Below are positions 52,133 through 62,019 of a stretch of DNA of 64,000 nt, in pieces. Position numbers and translations under genes: made by a program. Origin of the DNA: Lachnoanaerobaculum sanguinis (GTDB taxonomy: Bacteria; Bacillota; Clostridia; Lachnospirales; Lachnospiraceae); assembly GCF_033242365.1 (NCBI RefSeq), contig NZ_BTHK01000002.1, forward strand, positions 62,001 to 126,000, given 5' to 3'. Numbering within the stretch: the first letter of the stretch is position 1; each line of letters starts with the position of its first letter. The notes beneath the pieces were generated by a model, which had not been told where the DNA came from, made no database searches, and saw nothing but the letters and a program-made list of their open reading frames with translations.

Positions 52133-54247
52133 ATGGAAAAAAGAGATACAATCACAGAGATTTTTGGGGTTAATGTATTCAATGATGAGGCTATGCAGGT
52201 ATACTTGCCGAAGGCGGTATTTAAAAAGTTAAAAAAGACTATCGAAGACGGTCTGGAACTGGATAATGATATTGCGGATTCAGTAGCTCATGGAATGAAG
52301 GAGTGGGCAATTGACAGAGGGGCTACTCACTATACCCACTGGTTTCAGCCTTTGACAGGTGTAACCGCCGAAAAACATGATTCTTTTATTTCCGCACCGA
52401 AAAACGGCAAGGTCATAATGGAATTTTCCGCAAAGGAGCTTACAAAGGGAGAGTCGGATGCATCAAGTTTTCCTTCAGGCGGACTTAGAGCAACATTTGA
52501 GGCCAGAGGATATACCGCGTGGGATTGCACATCTCCTGCATTTATAAAAAAGGATTCTTTGGGTGTTACATTATATATTCCTACAGCATTTTGCTCTTAC
52601 AGGGGTGAAGCACTTGATAAAAAGACACCTCTGCTTCGTTCAATGCAGGCTATAAACACTCAGGCCCTTAGAATACTCAGACTCTTCGGAAATACCACGA
52701 CAAAGAGAGTAATACCTTCAGTGGGTGCGGAGCAGGAGTATTTTATTGTAGACAGGGAAAAGTATCTGCAGAGAAAGGATTTGATTTATACAGGAAGAAC
52801 ATTGTTTGGAGCAATGCCTCCAAAGGGACAGGAGCTTGAGGATCACTACTTCGGTTCTATCAGAGAGAGAATAGCTTCCTATATGAATGATATAAATCAT
52901 GAACTTTGGATGCTTGGAGTTCCTGCAAAGACACAGCATAATGAGGTTGCTCCGGCACAGCATGAGCTGGCACCTGTTTACGAGCAGGTTAATGTGGCTG
53001 TGGATCACAATCAGGTGACTATGGAGACCATGAAAAAGGTGGCTGGCAGACATGGACTTACATGTCTTTTGAATGAGAAACCTTTTGCAGGTGTAAACGG
53101 TTCGGGAAAACATAACAACTGGTCTTTGACTTCAGATGACGGAATAAATATGTTAAATCCGGGAGATACACCGCATGAGAATATACAGTTCTTACTTGTA
53201 CTTGCATGTATTTTAAAGGCGGTTGACAAGCATGCCGATTTGCTTAGAGAATCTGCCGCCTGTGTAGGTAATGATCATCGTCTTGGTGCACATGAGGCAC
53301 CGCCTGCTATTATTTCCGTGTTCCTCGGTGATCAGCTTCAGGATGTTATAGATCAGCTTTGCTCCACAGGAGAGGCTACACATTCCATTCAGGGTGCTAC
53401 ATTAAAGACAGGCGTGGCAACACTTCCCGACTTTGAAACTGATGCTACAGACAGAAACAGAACATCACCTTTTGCCTTTACAAATAATAAATTCGAATTC
53501 AGAATGGTAGGTTCTTCCGACTCCATCGCATCACCGAATATTGTTTTAAATACAATAGTGGCTGAAAGTTTTAAAGAGGCTGCAAATGAGCTTGAAAGTG
53601 CAAGTGATTTTGATGAAGCCGTTCATGATATAATCAAAAGACTCTTCACCGCTCACAGAAGAATTATATTTAACGGAAACGGGTATTCCGAGGAATGGGT
53701 AAAAGAAGCAAAGAGAAGAGGACTTTCAAATCTTCCAAGTATGATAGATGCCATTCCGGCTCTTGTATCTGAGGATTCTATAAAGCTCTTTGAAGAGTTT
53801 GAGGTATTCACCAGAACCGAGCTTGAATCAAGAGTTGAAATAGAATATGAAGCATATTCAAAAGCAATAAATATCGAGGCAAAGACTATGATAGATATTG
53901 CGGGCAAGTCTATTATACCGGCGGTTATAAGATATACCACAAGACTTGCTGATTCTATAATTAAGTTAAAATCTGCGGTTTCAGGTATAGAGCCTTATGC
54001 ACAAAATGCTATCTTAATAGAAGTTAATGAGCATTTAAAAGAGTCAAAAGTTGCACTTGAAAATCTTAAAAATTATATGGATAATGCCGCAGAAATCACG
54101 GATGTAACTGCGCATGCTAAATATATGCATGAGGTGGTGGTTCCTGCAATGGAAGCGCTCAGAAAGCCTATTGATACTTTGGAAATGATAGTGGATAAGG
54201 ATCTTTGGCCGATGCCAAGCTATGGCGATCTTTTGTTTGAGGTGTAA
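52133..54247 (+). CDS. glnN: Type III glutamine synthetase
   Basis: A 704-residue glutamine synthetase of the GSIII class, which makes glutamine from glutamate and ammonia; the length separates it from GSI (about 450). Motifs: GATHYTHWFQPLTG (about 65-78), PSVGAEQEYF (the Glu-rich metal site), GVPAKTQHNEVAPAQHELAP and FAGVNGSGKHNNWS (the nucleotide/metal region). AAAGGTG precedes ATG 52133. It is followed after two bases by a HAD phosphatase gene. Confidence 0.96.
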   Translation: MEKRDTITEIFGVNVFNDEAMQVYLPKAVFKKLKKTIEDGLELDNDIADSVAHGMKEWAIDRGATHYTHWFQPLTGVTAEKHDSFISAPKNGKVIMEFSAKELTKGESDASSFPSGGLRATFEARGYTAWDCTSPAFIKKDSLGVTLYIPTAFCSYRGEALDKKTPLLRSMQAINTQALRILRLFGNTTTKRVIPSVGAEQEYFIVDREKYLQRKDLIYTGRTLFGAMPPKGQELEDHYFGSIRERIASYMNDINHELWMLGVPAKTQHNEVAPAQHELAPVYEQVNVAVDHNQVTMETMKKVAGRHGLTCLLNEKPFAGVNGSGKHNNWSLTSDDGINMLNPGDTPHENIQFLLVLACILKAVDKHADLLRESAACVGNDHRLGAHEAPPAIISVFLGDQLQDVIDQLCSTGEATHSIQGATLKTGVATLPDFETDATDRNRTSPFAFTNNKFEFRMVGSSDSIASPNIVLNTIVAESFKEAANELESASDFDEAVHDIIKRLFTAHRRIIFNGNGYSEEWVKEAKRRGLSNLPSMIDAIPALVSEDSIKLFEEFEVFTRTELESRVEIEYEAYSKAINIEAKTMIDIAGKSIIPAVIRYTTRLADSIIKLKSAVSGIEPYAQNAILIEVNEHLKESKVALENLKNYMDNAAEITDVTAHAKYMHEVVVPAMEALRKPIDTLEMIVDKDLWPMPSYGDLLFEV

Positions 54248-54249
54248 TA

Positions 54250-54909
54250 ATGATAAAGGCTGTTATTTTTGATCTGGACGGTACATTGCTTAATACATTG
54301 ACTGCACTGTCGTATTGTATGAGTAAAACAATGAAACATTTCGGGTTAAAAGAAATTGATATAGAGCATACAAGATATTTTGTCGGAGAAGGTGCAAAGA
54401 AGTTCGTGGACAGATCATTGATATATAACGGTGATAGGGATTTGAAACTTGCAAATGAAGCTTACAAAGTATATGATGAGATATTTGCTGTGGATTGTCT
54501 AAAGGGTGTTAAGCCCTATGACGGTATTACAGAGCTTCTTGAAGCTCTAAAGCGGATGGGAATAAAGTCTGTGGTTTTATCAAATAAATCACAACTCGGT
54601 GTGGAGAAAAATATAAATGGGATTTTCGGTGCCGGAGTATTTGATTTGATATACGGAGAGAGGGACGGTATTCCAAAGAAGCCCGATCCTACTTCTTTAA
54701 ATATGATAATAAAGGAGCTTGGACTCTCAAAAACAGAGATACTCTATGTCGGAGATACCGCTACGGATATGCAGACAGCTCTCAGAGCCGGAGTTACAAG
54801 CATAGGAGTACTCTGGGGATTTAGAGATGAGGATGAGCTTAGAGAAAATAAGGCTGATTATATTATAAATAAACCAAGTGAAATACTTGAAATAATAAAA
54901 GAAAGATAA
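54250..54909 (+). CDS. HAD-family phosphatase (phosphoglycolate phosphatase-like)
   Basis: A 219-residue HAD hydrolase with catalytic DLDGTLLNTL (D8, D10), the second motif VVLSNK, third motif KKPDPT and DTATDMQTALRAG (metal Asp). It fits the Gph/PGP subgroup acting on small phosphomonoesters. It starts two bases after the glnN stop and would be co-translated with it. Confidence 0.9.
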   Translation: MIKAVIFDLDGTLLNTLTALSYCMSKTMKHFGLKEIDIEHTRYFVGEGAKKFVDRSLIYNGDRDLKLANEAYKVYDEIFAVDCLKGVKPYDGITELLEALKRMGIKSVVLSNKSQLGVEKNINGIFGAGVFDLIYGERDGIPKKPDPTSLNMIIKELGLSKTEILYVGDTATDMQTALRAGVTSIGVLWGFRDEDELRENKADYIINKPSEILEIIKER

Positions 54910-54914
54910 AAGCA

Positions 54915-54946
54915 ATTCCGGGTCATATGGCCTGGAATATTTTTTA
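54915..54946. terminator. Terminator between the HAD and LysR genes
   Basis: ATTCCGGGTC pairs with GGCCTGGAAT (two G-T pairs) around ATAT, then ATTTTTTATTTT. It ends the glnN operon and touches the 3' end of the convergent LysR gene. Confidence 0.75.
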
Positions 54947-55831
54947 TTTTAGAATATTTAAAAATTTGCCGAGAGAAGGATTGATATTCTTTTCATCATA
55001 TAAAAATACAATCTCTCTTTTTGGTATTGTAAGACCTTCAGGCATCTCTATTTCCACCAATGTTCCTTCTTCAAGTTCTTTTTGTATAAACTCCTTTATA
55101 ACACAGGCGATACCTATTCCGGTTTTTGCAAACTCTATAAGAAGTTCCATATTGCTTGTTTCAATGGATTGATTGAGCTGAAGTTTGGAATCTTCTATGC
55201 AATTGTCAATATATTTTCTTGTGGCATTGTTTTTATCCAATAACATTATATTTCCGTCTCTGAAGGGATTGAAGTTGTTGTTAAATATATGTTTCAGACT
55301 GTTAAGATATCCGGGAGTTGCTACAAAGACATCATGTATCTCCATTATATTTATATATGACATATTGTTGACTTTAGCAGGCTTTGCAACAAGACCGATA
55401 TCAATTTTATTTTCAGAGAGAAGAAAGCTTGTTTCATCGGAAGACTGAGTAAAAATACTTACCATGGTATGTGGATTTTCCTTCATGAATTTGTTCAGAT
55501 ACGGAAGTAAAATATATTTACAAAGTGTATTACTTGTTCCGACCGTTATTTTACCTATATTGAATTGTTTTATCTTTGTGAGATGATTTTCACCTGCTTC
55601 TATAGCCGAAAATGCATTCTGCAAATACTCATAAAAAATCTGTCCCTCCGGTGTAAGGCTGACACCCTTTGATGTTCTTACAAAGAGTGCGATTTCAAGA
55701 CCTTCTTCCAACCTTAGGATTGATTTTGATATGGCAGGTTGGCTGATATACAATAGCTTTGCGGCTTTTGATATACTGCCGGCCTTGGCCACCTCAAAAA
55801 ATATTCTATATTGTGATAAATGCTGTTCCAT
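54944..55831 (-). CDS. LysR-family transcriptional regulator
   Basis: A 295-residue regulator: N-terminal winged helix (residues 3-60, FFEVAKAGSISKAAKLLYIS then SQPAISKSILRLEEGL) and a periplasmic-binding-like effector domain. GGAGG precedes the start. It is divergent from leuCD across 154 bases, so it probably regulates leuCD in response to a pathway intermediate; in other bacteria LeuO or LysR proteins do similar work. The effector is unknown. Confidence 0.9.
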   Translation of the reverse strand: MEQHLSQYRIFFEVAKAGSISKAAKLLYISQPAISKSILRLEEGLEIALFVRTSKGVSLTPEGQIFYEYLQNAFSAIEAGENHLTKIKQFNIGKITVGTSNTLCKYILLPYLNKFMKENPHTMVSIFTQSSDETSFLLSENKIDIGLVAKPAKVNNMSYINIMEIHDVFVATPGYLNSLKHIFNNNFNPFRDGNIMLLDKNNATRKYIDNCIEDSKLQLNQSIETSNMELLIEFAKTGIGIACVIKEFIQKELEEGTLVEIEMPEGLTIPKREIVFLYDEKNINPSLGKFLNILK

Positions 55832-55866
55832 ATTCCTCCGCCTAGTTACATTATATATATTAAAAT

Positions 55867-55896
55867 TATAGTTAATCTGTAACCAATATAACTATA
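55867..55896. promoter_or_regulatory. Candidate LysR binding site
   Basis: TATAGTT (55867-55873) and AACTATA (55890-55896) form a perfect inverted repeat with a 16-base gap, between the LysR and leuC starts and just upstream of the leuC promoter. Confidence 0.45.
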
Positions 55897-55904
55897 TGTA
55901 ATAC

Positions 55905-55933
55905 TTGATATATTAAATTTATATCGCTATTAT
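55905..55933 (+). promoter_or_regulatory. Promoter of leuCD
   Basis: TTGATA (55905-55910), 17 bases, TATTAT (55928-55933), about 50 bases upstream of leuC. Confidence 0.7.
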
Positions 55934-55985
55934 ATCATTTGATATGTTACAATCAACAGTAATTAAATGAAAAGAGGAAAAAAAT

Positions 55986-57242
55986 ATGGGAATGACAATG
56001 ACACAGAAGATTTTGGCTGCCCATGCAGGACTGGACTTCGTAGAAGCCGGCCAGCTTATAGAGGCTGACTTGGATCTTGTGCTTGGAAATGATATCACAT
56101 CACCTGTTGCAATCAATGAAATAAAGAAATTTGAAAATAAAAAGGTATTTAACGGTGAGAAGATAGCACTGGTAATGGATCATTTTGCTCCGAATAAGGA
56201 TATTAAATCCGCTCAGAACTGTAAGACATGTAGAGATTTTGCAGATGAGAATGAGATAGTTAATTTCTTTGATGTCGGAAGAATGGGAATTGAACATGCA
56301 CTTTTACCTGAGCAGGGACTTACCGTGGCAGGTGACTGTATAATAGGTGCTGATTCTCACACATGTACTTATGGTGCTCTTGGGGCATTCTCAACCGGTG
56401 TAGGTTCTACAGATATGGCCGCCGGTATGGTTACAGGTAAAGCATGGTTTAAGGTTCCGAGCGCAATCAAGTTTAATTTAAAGGGTAAGCTCTCAAGTGA
56501 TGTTTGCGGTAAGGATGTGATTCTTCATATTATCGGAAAGATAGGTGTAGACGGTGCGCTTTATAAATCAATGGAATTTGCAGGTGAGGGTGTTGCATCC
56601 TTATCTATGGATGACAGATTTACAATCTGTAATATGGCAATCGAAGCCGGTGGAAAAAACGGTATCTTCCCGGTAGATGATATAACTTTGGATTATATCA
56701 AGGAACATTCAAACAGAAGCCCTAAGATATTTGAAGCCGACAGTGATGCTGTTTATGACGAAGTAATAGATATTGATCTGTCGGCATTAAGACCTACAGT
56801 TGCATTCCCGCATTTACCTGAAAATACAAAGGTAATCGGTGAATTCGGTGATATAAAGATTGACCAGGCGGTAATCGGTTCATGTACAAACGGGCATATT
56901 TCAGACCTTAGAAGTGCGGCTGCACAGATGAAGGGCAAAAAAGTTGCAAAGAATGTAAGATGTATTGTAATTCCTGCAACACAGGAGATTTACAAGCAGG
57001 CTATAAAAGAAGGACTGGTAGATATTTTCATAGATGCCGGTGCAATAGTTTCAACTCCTACATGCGGTCCTTGTCTTGGAGGTTATATGGGAGTTTTGGC
57101 GGCAGGTGAGAGATGTATATCCACTACCAACAGAAACTTTATCGGAAGAATGGGACATGTTGAATCAGAGGTGTATCTTGCTTCTCCTGCAGTGGCTGCA
57201 GCCAGTGCGATAGCAGGAAAAATAGTGGCACCTACAGTATAA
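55986..57242 (+). CDS. leuC: 3-isopropylmalate dehydratase large subunit
   Basis: LeuC with LeuD isomerises 2- to 3-isopropylmalate in leucine synthesis. The 418-residue protein is an aconitase-type 4Fe-4S enzyme: DSHTCTYGALGAF, a SCTNGHISDLR cysteine and CGPCLGGYMG (paired cysteines) bind the cluster. Its length is that of the short archaeal/clostridial form, which can also act on citramalate-derived acids. AGAGGAAA precedes ATG 55986. leuA and leuB are not in the window. Confidence 0.93.
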   Translation: MGMTMTQKILAAHAGLDFVEAGQLIEADLDLVLGNDITSPVAINEIKKFENKKVFNGEKIALVMDHFAPNKDIKSAQNCKTCRDFADENEIVNFFDVGRMGIEHALLPEQGLTVAGDCIIGADSHTCTYGALGAFSTGVGSTDMAAGMVTGKAWFKVPSAIKFNLKGKLSSDVCGKDVILHIIGKIGVDGALYKSMEFAGEGVASLSMDDRFTICNMAIEAGGKNGIFPVDDITLDYIKEHSNRSPKIFEADSDAVYDEVIDIDLSALRPTVAFPHLPENTKVIGEFGDIKIDQAVIGSCTNGHISDLRSAAAQMKGKKVAKNVRCIVIPATQEIYKQAIKEGLVDIFIDAGAIVSTPTCGPCLGGYMGVLAAGERCISTTNRNFIGRMGHVESEVYLASPAVAAASAIAGKIVAPTV

Positions 57243-57258
57243 AGATTGGGAGGTTAAT

Positions 57259-57750
57259 ATGGAAGCAAGAGGACATGTATTTAAATACGGTGAAAATGTA
57301 GACACCGACGTTATAATTCCTGCAAGATATCTTAATGCTACAACAGGTGAAGAGCTTGCAAAGCATTGTATGGAAGATATTGATAAGGAATTTGTGAATA
57401 AGGTTCAAAAGGGAGATATAATTGTAGCAAGAAAGAATTTCGGCTGCGGCTCATCAAGAGAGCATGCACCGCTCGCTATCAAGGCAAGCGGAGTAAGTGT
57501 GGTAATCGCAGATACATTTGCAAGAATTTTCTATAGAAATGCTATAAATATAGGTTTACCTATTATTGAAAGCCCTGAGGCTGCTGCAGAGATAAAAGCA
57601 GGTGATGAGGTCAAGGTGGATTTTAATACCGGACTTATTACTGATATTACAACAGGAAAGACCTATAAAGGTCAGGCTTTCCCTGAGTTTATGCAAAACA
57701 TAATAAATGCGGGCGGACTTGTAAACTACGTAAATAATAAGAATAAATAA
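57259..57750 (+). CDS. leuD: 3-isopropylmalate dehydratase small subunit
   Basis: The 163-residue small subunit completes the active site. VDTDVIIPARYL (about 14-25), NFGCGSSREHAP (about 60-71) and FARIFYRNAINIGLP are the family motifs. GGAGG lies before the ATG, 16 bases after leuC. Confidence 0.95.
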   Translation: MEARGHVFKYGENVDTDVIIPARYLNATTGEELAKHCMEDIDKEFVNKVQKGDIIVARKNFGCGSSREHAPLAIKASGVSVVIADTFARIFYRNAINIGLPIIESPEAAAEIKAGDEVKVDFNTGLITDITTGKTYKGQAFPEFMQNIINAGGLVNYVNNKNK

Positions 57751-57753
57751 TTA

Positions 57754-57784
57754 AAGGGGCTGAATTTTCAGCCCCTTAGTTTTA
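57754..57784. terminator. Bidirectional terminator between leuD and argG
   Basis: AAGGGGCTG pairs perfectly with CAGCCCCTT around AATTTT; T-rich on the plus side and A/T-rich on the minus side. Confidence 0.85.
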
Positions 57785-59008
57785 CTTATTCTTATTTATT
57801 TCAGCCATCTTCATAGCCCTTACCTTTAGTGGAAGACCGAATAATGTAATAAATCCGTCAGCATCATGGTGGTCATATAAATCACCTGTAGTAAATGATG
57901 CAAGTGACTCCGAATAGAGTGAGTATGGTGATGTTGTACCGGCCTTTATAATATTTCCCTTATAAAGCTTAAGTTTAACTTCACCTGTTACATACTGCTG
58001 TGTAGATTCTACAAAGCTTTGAATGGCTTCACGAAGAGGTGTAAACCATTTTCCTTCATAAACTATCTGTGCAAATTTATTGCCCATGTCTTTCTTCACT
58101 TCAAATGTCGCCCTGTCAAGTACAAGCTCCTCAAGTGCATTATGAGCTTCCATAAGTATGGTTCCGCCGGGAGTCTCATAAACACCCCTTGATTTCATAC
58201 CTACAACACGGTTTTCAACTATATCTATGATACCGATACCGTTGGCACCTCCAAGCTCATTTAATTTGGTGATAATCTCTGAGACTTTCATTTTCTCGCC
58301 GCCCAGTGCTACAGGAACGCCTGCTTCAAAGCTTAGATAAATCTCTGTTTCCTTATCAGGAGCTTTTTGAGGTGTTACTCCAAGCATAAGCACATGCTCG
58401 TAGTTTGGCTCAAGAGAAGGATCTTCAAGCTCAAGTCCTTCATGGCTTATATGCCAAAGATTACGGTCACGGCTGTAACTTGAATCAGCTGAGAACGGAA
58501 GATCTATACCATGCTCTTTACAGTAAGCTATTTCATCCTCACGTGAATTCATTTTCCATATATCTGTCATACGCCAAGGTGCAATGATTTTAAGATCCGG
58601 TGCTAAAGCCTTGATACCAAGTTCAAATCGTATCTGATCGTTTCCCTTTCCTGTAGCACCGTGACAGATTGCAACAGCACCTTCTTTTCTTGCGACATCT
58701 ACAAGAGCCTTTGCGATTCCCGGCCTTGCCATTGATGTACCGAGAAGATACTTGTTCTCATATACCGCACCTGCCTGTACACATGGAACAATATAATCAT
58801 CACAGAACTCATCGATCAAATCTATAATATAAAGTTTCTCCGCACCTGATAATTTTGCTCTTTCCTCAAGTCCGTCAAGCTCATTTCCCTGACCGCAGTC
58901 TATGCAGCAGCAGATTACATCATAATCAAAATGTTCTTTTAACCAAGGTATAATAGCGGTGGTATCAAGACCGCCTGAATATGCCAATACAACTTTTTCC
59001 TTTGCCAT
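57782..59008 (-). CDS. argG: Argininosuccinate synthase
   Basis: ArgG joins citrulline and aspartate with ATP in arginine synthesis. The 408-residue protein has the ATP loop AYSGGLDTT (9-17) and CHGATGKGNDQIRFE (about 115-129) typical of the family. ATG 59008 follows GGAGG; in-frame codons upstream encode an unlikely hydrophobic extension. argH is not adjacent in this window. Confidence 0.96.
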   Translation of the reverse strand: MAKEKVVLAYSGGLDTTAIIPWLKEHFDYDVICCCIDCGQGNELDGLEERAKLSGAEKLYIIDLIDEFCDDYIVPCVQAGAVYENKYLLGTSMARPGIAKALVDVARKEGAVAICHGATGKGNDQIRFELGIKALAPDLKIIAPWRMTDIWKMNSREDEIAYCKEHGIDLPFSADSSYSRDRNLWHISHEGLELEDPSLEPNYEHVLMLGVTPQKAPDKETEIYLSFEAGVPVALGGEKMKVSEIITKLNELGGANGIGIIDIVENRVVGMKSRGVYETPGGTILMEAHNALEELVLDRATFEVKKDMGNKFAQIVYEGKWFTPLREAIQSFVESTQQYVTGEVKLKLYKGNIIKAGTTSPYSLYSESLASFTTGDLYDHHDADGFITLFGLPLKVRAMKMAEINKNK

Positions 59009-59175
59009 AAAGCCTCCTATGTATAAAAATACTATAAAAATATAGAATAATAGCTTATAAACATCTATAGCTAAAAAATACATTTATAAATATACATTAA
59101 AAAAGAATATTATGCAAGTGTATTTTTGTTTTTATACAAAGAAAAATATAAATTTTAAGAAAAATAAAAAACTGC

Positions 59176-59204
59176 TTGACAAACAAAAATAAATAGATTA
59201 TTAT
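59176..59204 (+). promoter_or_regulatory. Promoter of cysK
   Basis: TTGACA (59176-59181), 17 bases, TATTAT (59199-59204); a near-consensus promoter. No T-box or S-box leader is visible in the 246-base gap between argG and cysK. Confidence 0.85.
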
Positions 59205-59254
59205 AAACCCATAAAACAAGTAGGAAAACAGGAATACAGAAAACGGAGGTTTGT

Positions 59255-60187
59255 ATGTCTAGAGTTTATAAGAGCAGTAGTGAGTTAATCGGTAATACAC
59301 CATTGGTAGAGGTTTCAAATATTGAAAAGGAGCTTGGCCTTAAAGCAAGAGTTTTGGTAAAGCTTGAGTATTTCAATCCGGCAGGTTCTGTAAAGGACAG
59401 AATTGCACTTGCAATGATAGAGGCTGCAGAAAAGGAAGGTAAATTAAAGCCGGGTTCTACCATTATAGAGGCAACATCAGGTAATACAGGAATCGGACTT
59501 GCATCGGTAGGTACAGCAAAGGGTTATAAGGTTATTCTTACAATGCCTGAGACAATGAGCGTTGAGAGAAGAAATATCCTTAAGGCATATGGAGCTACCA
59601 TAGAGCTTACAGAAGGATCAAAGGGAATGAAGGGTTCTATTGCCAAGGCTGAAGAGCTTGCTGCAAGTATTGAGGGAAGCTTTATACCTGCACAGTTTGA
59701 GAACAAGGCAAATCCTGCAGTTCACAAGGCTACAACAGGTCCTGAGATTTGGAATGATACTGAAGGTGAGGTTGATATCTTTATTTCAGGTATCGGAACA
59801 GGCGGTACTATATCAGGTGTAGGTGAGTTCTTAAAGGAGAAGAAGCCAAGTGTTAAGGTAATCGCAGTGGAGCCTACAGGTTCTCCTATACTTTCTGAAG
59901 GAAAGAGCGGTCCTCATAAGATTCAGGGTATCGGAGCCGGATTTATTCCTAATACACTCAATACAAAGATATATGATGAGATTATCACGGTAGAAAACGA
60001 GGAAGCATTTGAGTATGGCAGACTTATAGCATCAAAAGAGGGTATCCTTGTAGGTATATCTTCAGGTGCGGCACTCTTTGCTGCAATTGAGGAGGCTAAA
60101 AAGCCTGAGAATGAGGGAAAGACTATAGTTGCTCTTTTACCTGACAGCGGAGACAGATACTTCTCAACACCTTTATTTACAGAATAA
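59255..60187 (+). CDS. cysK: Cysteine synthase A (O-acetylserine sulfhydrylase)
   Basis: A 310-residue PLP enzyme making cysteine from O-acetylserine and sulfide. The PLP lysine is K47 in NPAGSVKDR, TSGNTG (74-79) binds the phosphate, and GIGTGGTISGVG holds the cofactor. GGAGG precedes the ATG. A terminator follows, so it is a single-gene unit with a strong promoter. Confidence 0.96.
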   Translation: MSRVYKSSSELIGNTPLVEVSNIEKELGLKARVLVKLEYFNPAGSVKDRIALAMIEAAEKEGKLKPGSTIIEATSGNTGIGLASVGTAKGYKVILTMPETMSVERRNILKAYGATIELTEGSKGMKGSIAKAEELAASIEGSFIPAQFENKANPAVHKATTGPEIWNDTEGEVDIFISGIGTGGTISGVGEFLKEKKPSVKVIAVEPTGSPILSEGKSGPHKIQGIGAGFIPNTLNTKIYDEIITVENEEAFEYGRLIASKEGILVGISSGAALFAAIEEAKKPENEGKTIVALLPDSGDRYFSTPLFTE

Positions 60188-60196
60188 AAATATTTC

Positions 60197-60235
60197 ATAC
60201 CCTTATTATCAGCGAACGGTAATAGGGGTATTTTT
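60197..60235 (+). terminator. Intrinsic terminator of cysK
   Basis: ATACCCTTATTA pairs with TAATAGGGGTAT (one G-T pair), 11-base loop, then TTTTT. Confidence 0.85.
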
Positions 60236-60258
60236 GTAATATTAAGGCTTGTGCGGGA

Positions 60259-60287
60259 TTGCGATAGAGATATATCAATGATATAAT
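60259..60287 (+). promoter_or_regulatory. Promoter of glnS
   Basis: TTGCGA (60259-60264), 17 bases, TATAAT (60282-60287). The -35 is the same as that of plsX. Confidence 0.85.
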
Positions 60288-60327
60288 AATAGCTTAGTGA
60301 ATAAACCGATACAGATGGGGGAAACTT

Positions 60328-62019
60328 ATGTCAGAAGAAATTAAAAATACAAATACTGAGACAGTTTCAAAGAATTTTATTGAGATAGAGATAGATAAGG
60401 ACCTTGAGTCCGGCAGATTTGACCATGTACAGACCAGATTCCCGCCGGAGCCAAACGGTTACCTGCATATAGGTCATGCAAAATCAATTATTTTAAATAA
60501 TGATATTGCAAAAGAGTACGGCGGAAAATTCAACTTAAGATTTGATGATACAAATCCTACAAAGGAAAAAGAGGAGTTTGTACATTCAATACTTGAAGAT
60601 GTTAAATGGCTTGGCGGAGAGTTTGAGGACAGATTGTTCTTTGCTTCAAACTATTTTGAAGAGATGTATGAGAAGGCTGTTCTTCTTATAAAGAAGGGCA
60701 AGGCATTTGTTTGCGATTTAAGTGCCGATGAGATCAGAGAGTACAGAGGAGATTTCAAAACTCCGGGAAAGGAAAGTCCATACAGAAACAGATCCGTTGA
60801 GGAAAATTTAAAGCTCTTTGAGGATATGAAGAACGGACTCTGTGAGGACGGAAGTCGTGTGCTTCGTGCAAAGATTGATATGGCATCACCGAACATCAAT
60901 ATGAGAGATCCTGTAATCTACAGAGTTGCAAGAATGACTCATCACAATACAGGTGATAAATGGTGTATTTATCCTATGTATGATTTTGCACATCCGATAG
61001 AGGATGCTATAGAAAATATTACACACAGCCTTTGTACATTGGAGTTTGAGGATCACAGACCGCTTTATGACTGGGTTGTACAGGAGTGTGAGTATAAGAA
61101 TCCTCCAAGACAGATAGAATTTGCAAAGCTTTATCTTACAAATGTGGTAACAGGTAAGAGATATATCAAGAAGCTTGTAGAGGACGGAATAGTTGACGGA
61201 TGGGATGATCCGAGACTTGTTTCAATTGCCGCACTCAGAAGAAGAGGTTATACTCCTGATGCAATCAGAAACTTTGTAAAACTTGCCGGAGTATCAAAGG
61301 CAGATTCTTCTATAGAGTCGGCAATGCTTGAGTATTGTATAAGAGAGGATTTGAAGCTTAAGAAGGCAAGAATAATGGCAATACTCGATCCTATAAAGCT
61401 TATAATAGATAATTATCCTGAAGGTCAGTCGGAATTATGTACAATGCCTAACAATCTTGAAAATCCGGAGCTTGGCGAAAGAGAAATAGAATTCGGCAGA
61501 GAGCTCTATATTGAGAGAGAGGACTTTATGGAAGTGCCTCCAAAGAAATATTTCAGACTGTTCCCGGGAAATGAAGTAAGACTTATGGGTGCATATTTTG
61601 TAACCTGTACATCAGTGGAAAAGGATGAAAACGGTGAAATTGTAGCAGTTCATGCCACATATGATCCGGCGACAAAGTCAGGTTCGGGATTTAGCGAGAG
61701 AAAGGTAAAAGGAACTATCCACTGGGTAAATGCTAATACTGCACTTAAGGCTGAGATAAGACTTTATGAGAATATAGTTGATGAGGAAAAGGGTAAGCTT
61801 GATGAGAACGGAAATCTGAATCTGAATCCTAATTCATTGACTGTATTAAAGGATTGCTATGTGGAGCCATGCCTTAAGGATGCAAAGGCTTATGACAGCT
61901 TCCAGTTTGTAAGAAACGGTTTCTTCTGCGTGGATGCCAAGGATTCAAAGCCTGATGCATTGGTATTTAACAGAATAGTTTCACTTAAGAGCTCATTCAA
62001 GCTTCCGAAGAATGACTGA
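60328..62019 (+). CDS. glnS: Glutaminyl-tRNA synthetase
   Basis: A 563-residue class I synthetase charging tRNA-Gln directly. The N-terminal catalytic half has PPEPNGYLHIGHAKS (HIGH at 47-50), and RFDDTNPTKEKEE. The usual KMSKS loop is represented by VVTGKRYIKKLV, a divergent form seen in several Firmicutes GlnRS. The C-terminal anticodon-binding barrels are complete. GGGGGAAA precedes the ATG. The stop overlaps the next gene by one base. Confidence 0.94.
   Translation: MSEEIKNTNTETVSKNFIEIEIDKDLESGRFDHVQTRFPPEPNGYLHIGHAKSIILNNDIAKEYGGKFNLRFDDTNPTKEKEEFVHSILEDVKWLGGEFEDRLFFASNYFEEMYEKAVLLIKKGKAFVCDLSADEIREYRGDFKTPGKESPYRNRSVEENLKLFEDMKNGLCEDGSRVLRAKIDMASPNINMRDPVIYRVARMTHHNTGDKWCIYPMYDFAHPIEDAIENITHSLCTLEFEDHRPLYDWVVQECEYKNPPRQIEFAKLYLTNVVTGKRYIKKLVEDGIVDGWDDPRLVSIAALRRRGYTPDAIRNFVKLAGVSKADSSIESAMLEYCIREDLKLKKARIMAILDPIKLIIDNYPEGQSELCTMPNNLENPELGEREIEFGRELYIEREDFMEVPPKKYFRLFPGNEVRLMGAYFVTCTSVEKDENGEIVAVHATYDPATKSGSGFSERKVKGTIHWVNANTALKAEIRLYENIVDEEKGKLDENGNLNLNPNSLTVLKDCYVEPCLKDAKAYDSFQFVRNGFFCVDAKDSKPDALVFNRIVSLKSSFKLPKND

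Noticed and set aside
59009..59254. T-box or SAM riboswitch before cysK or argG
   Set aside because: No T-box consensus, no S-box pattern and no terminator/antiterminator pair; cysK has a short leader after a simple promoter.
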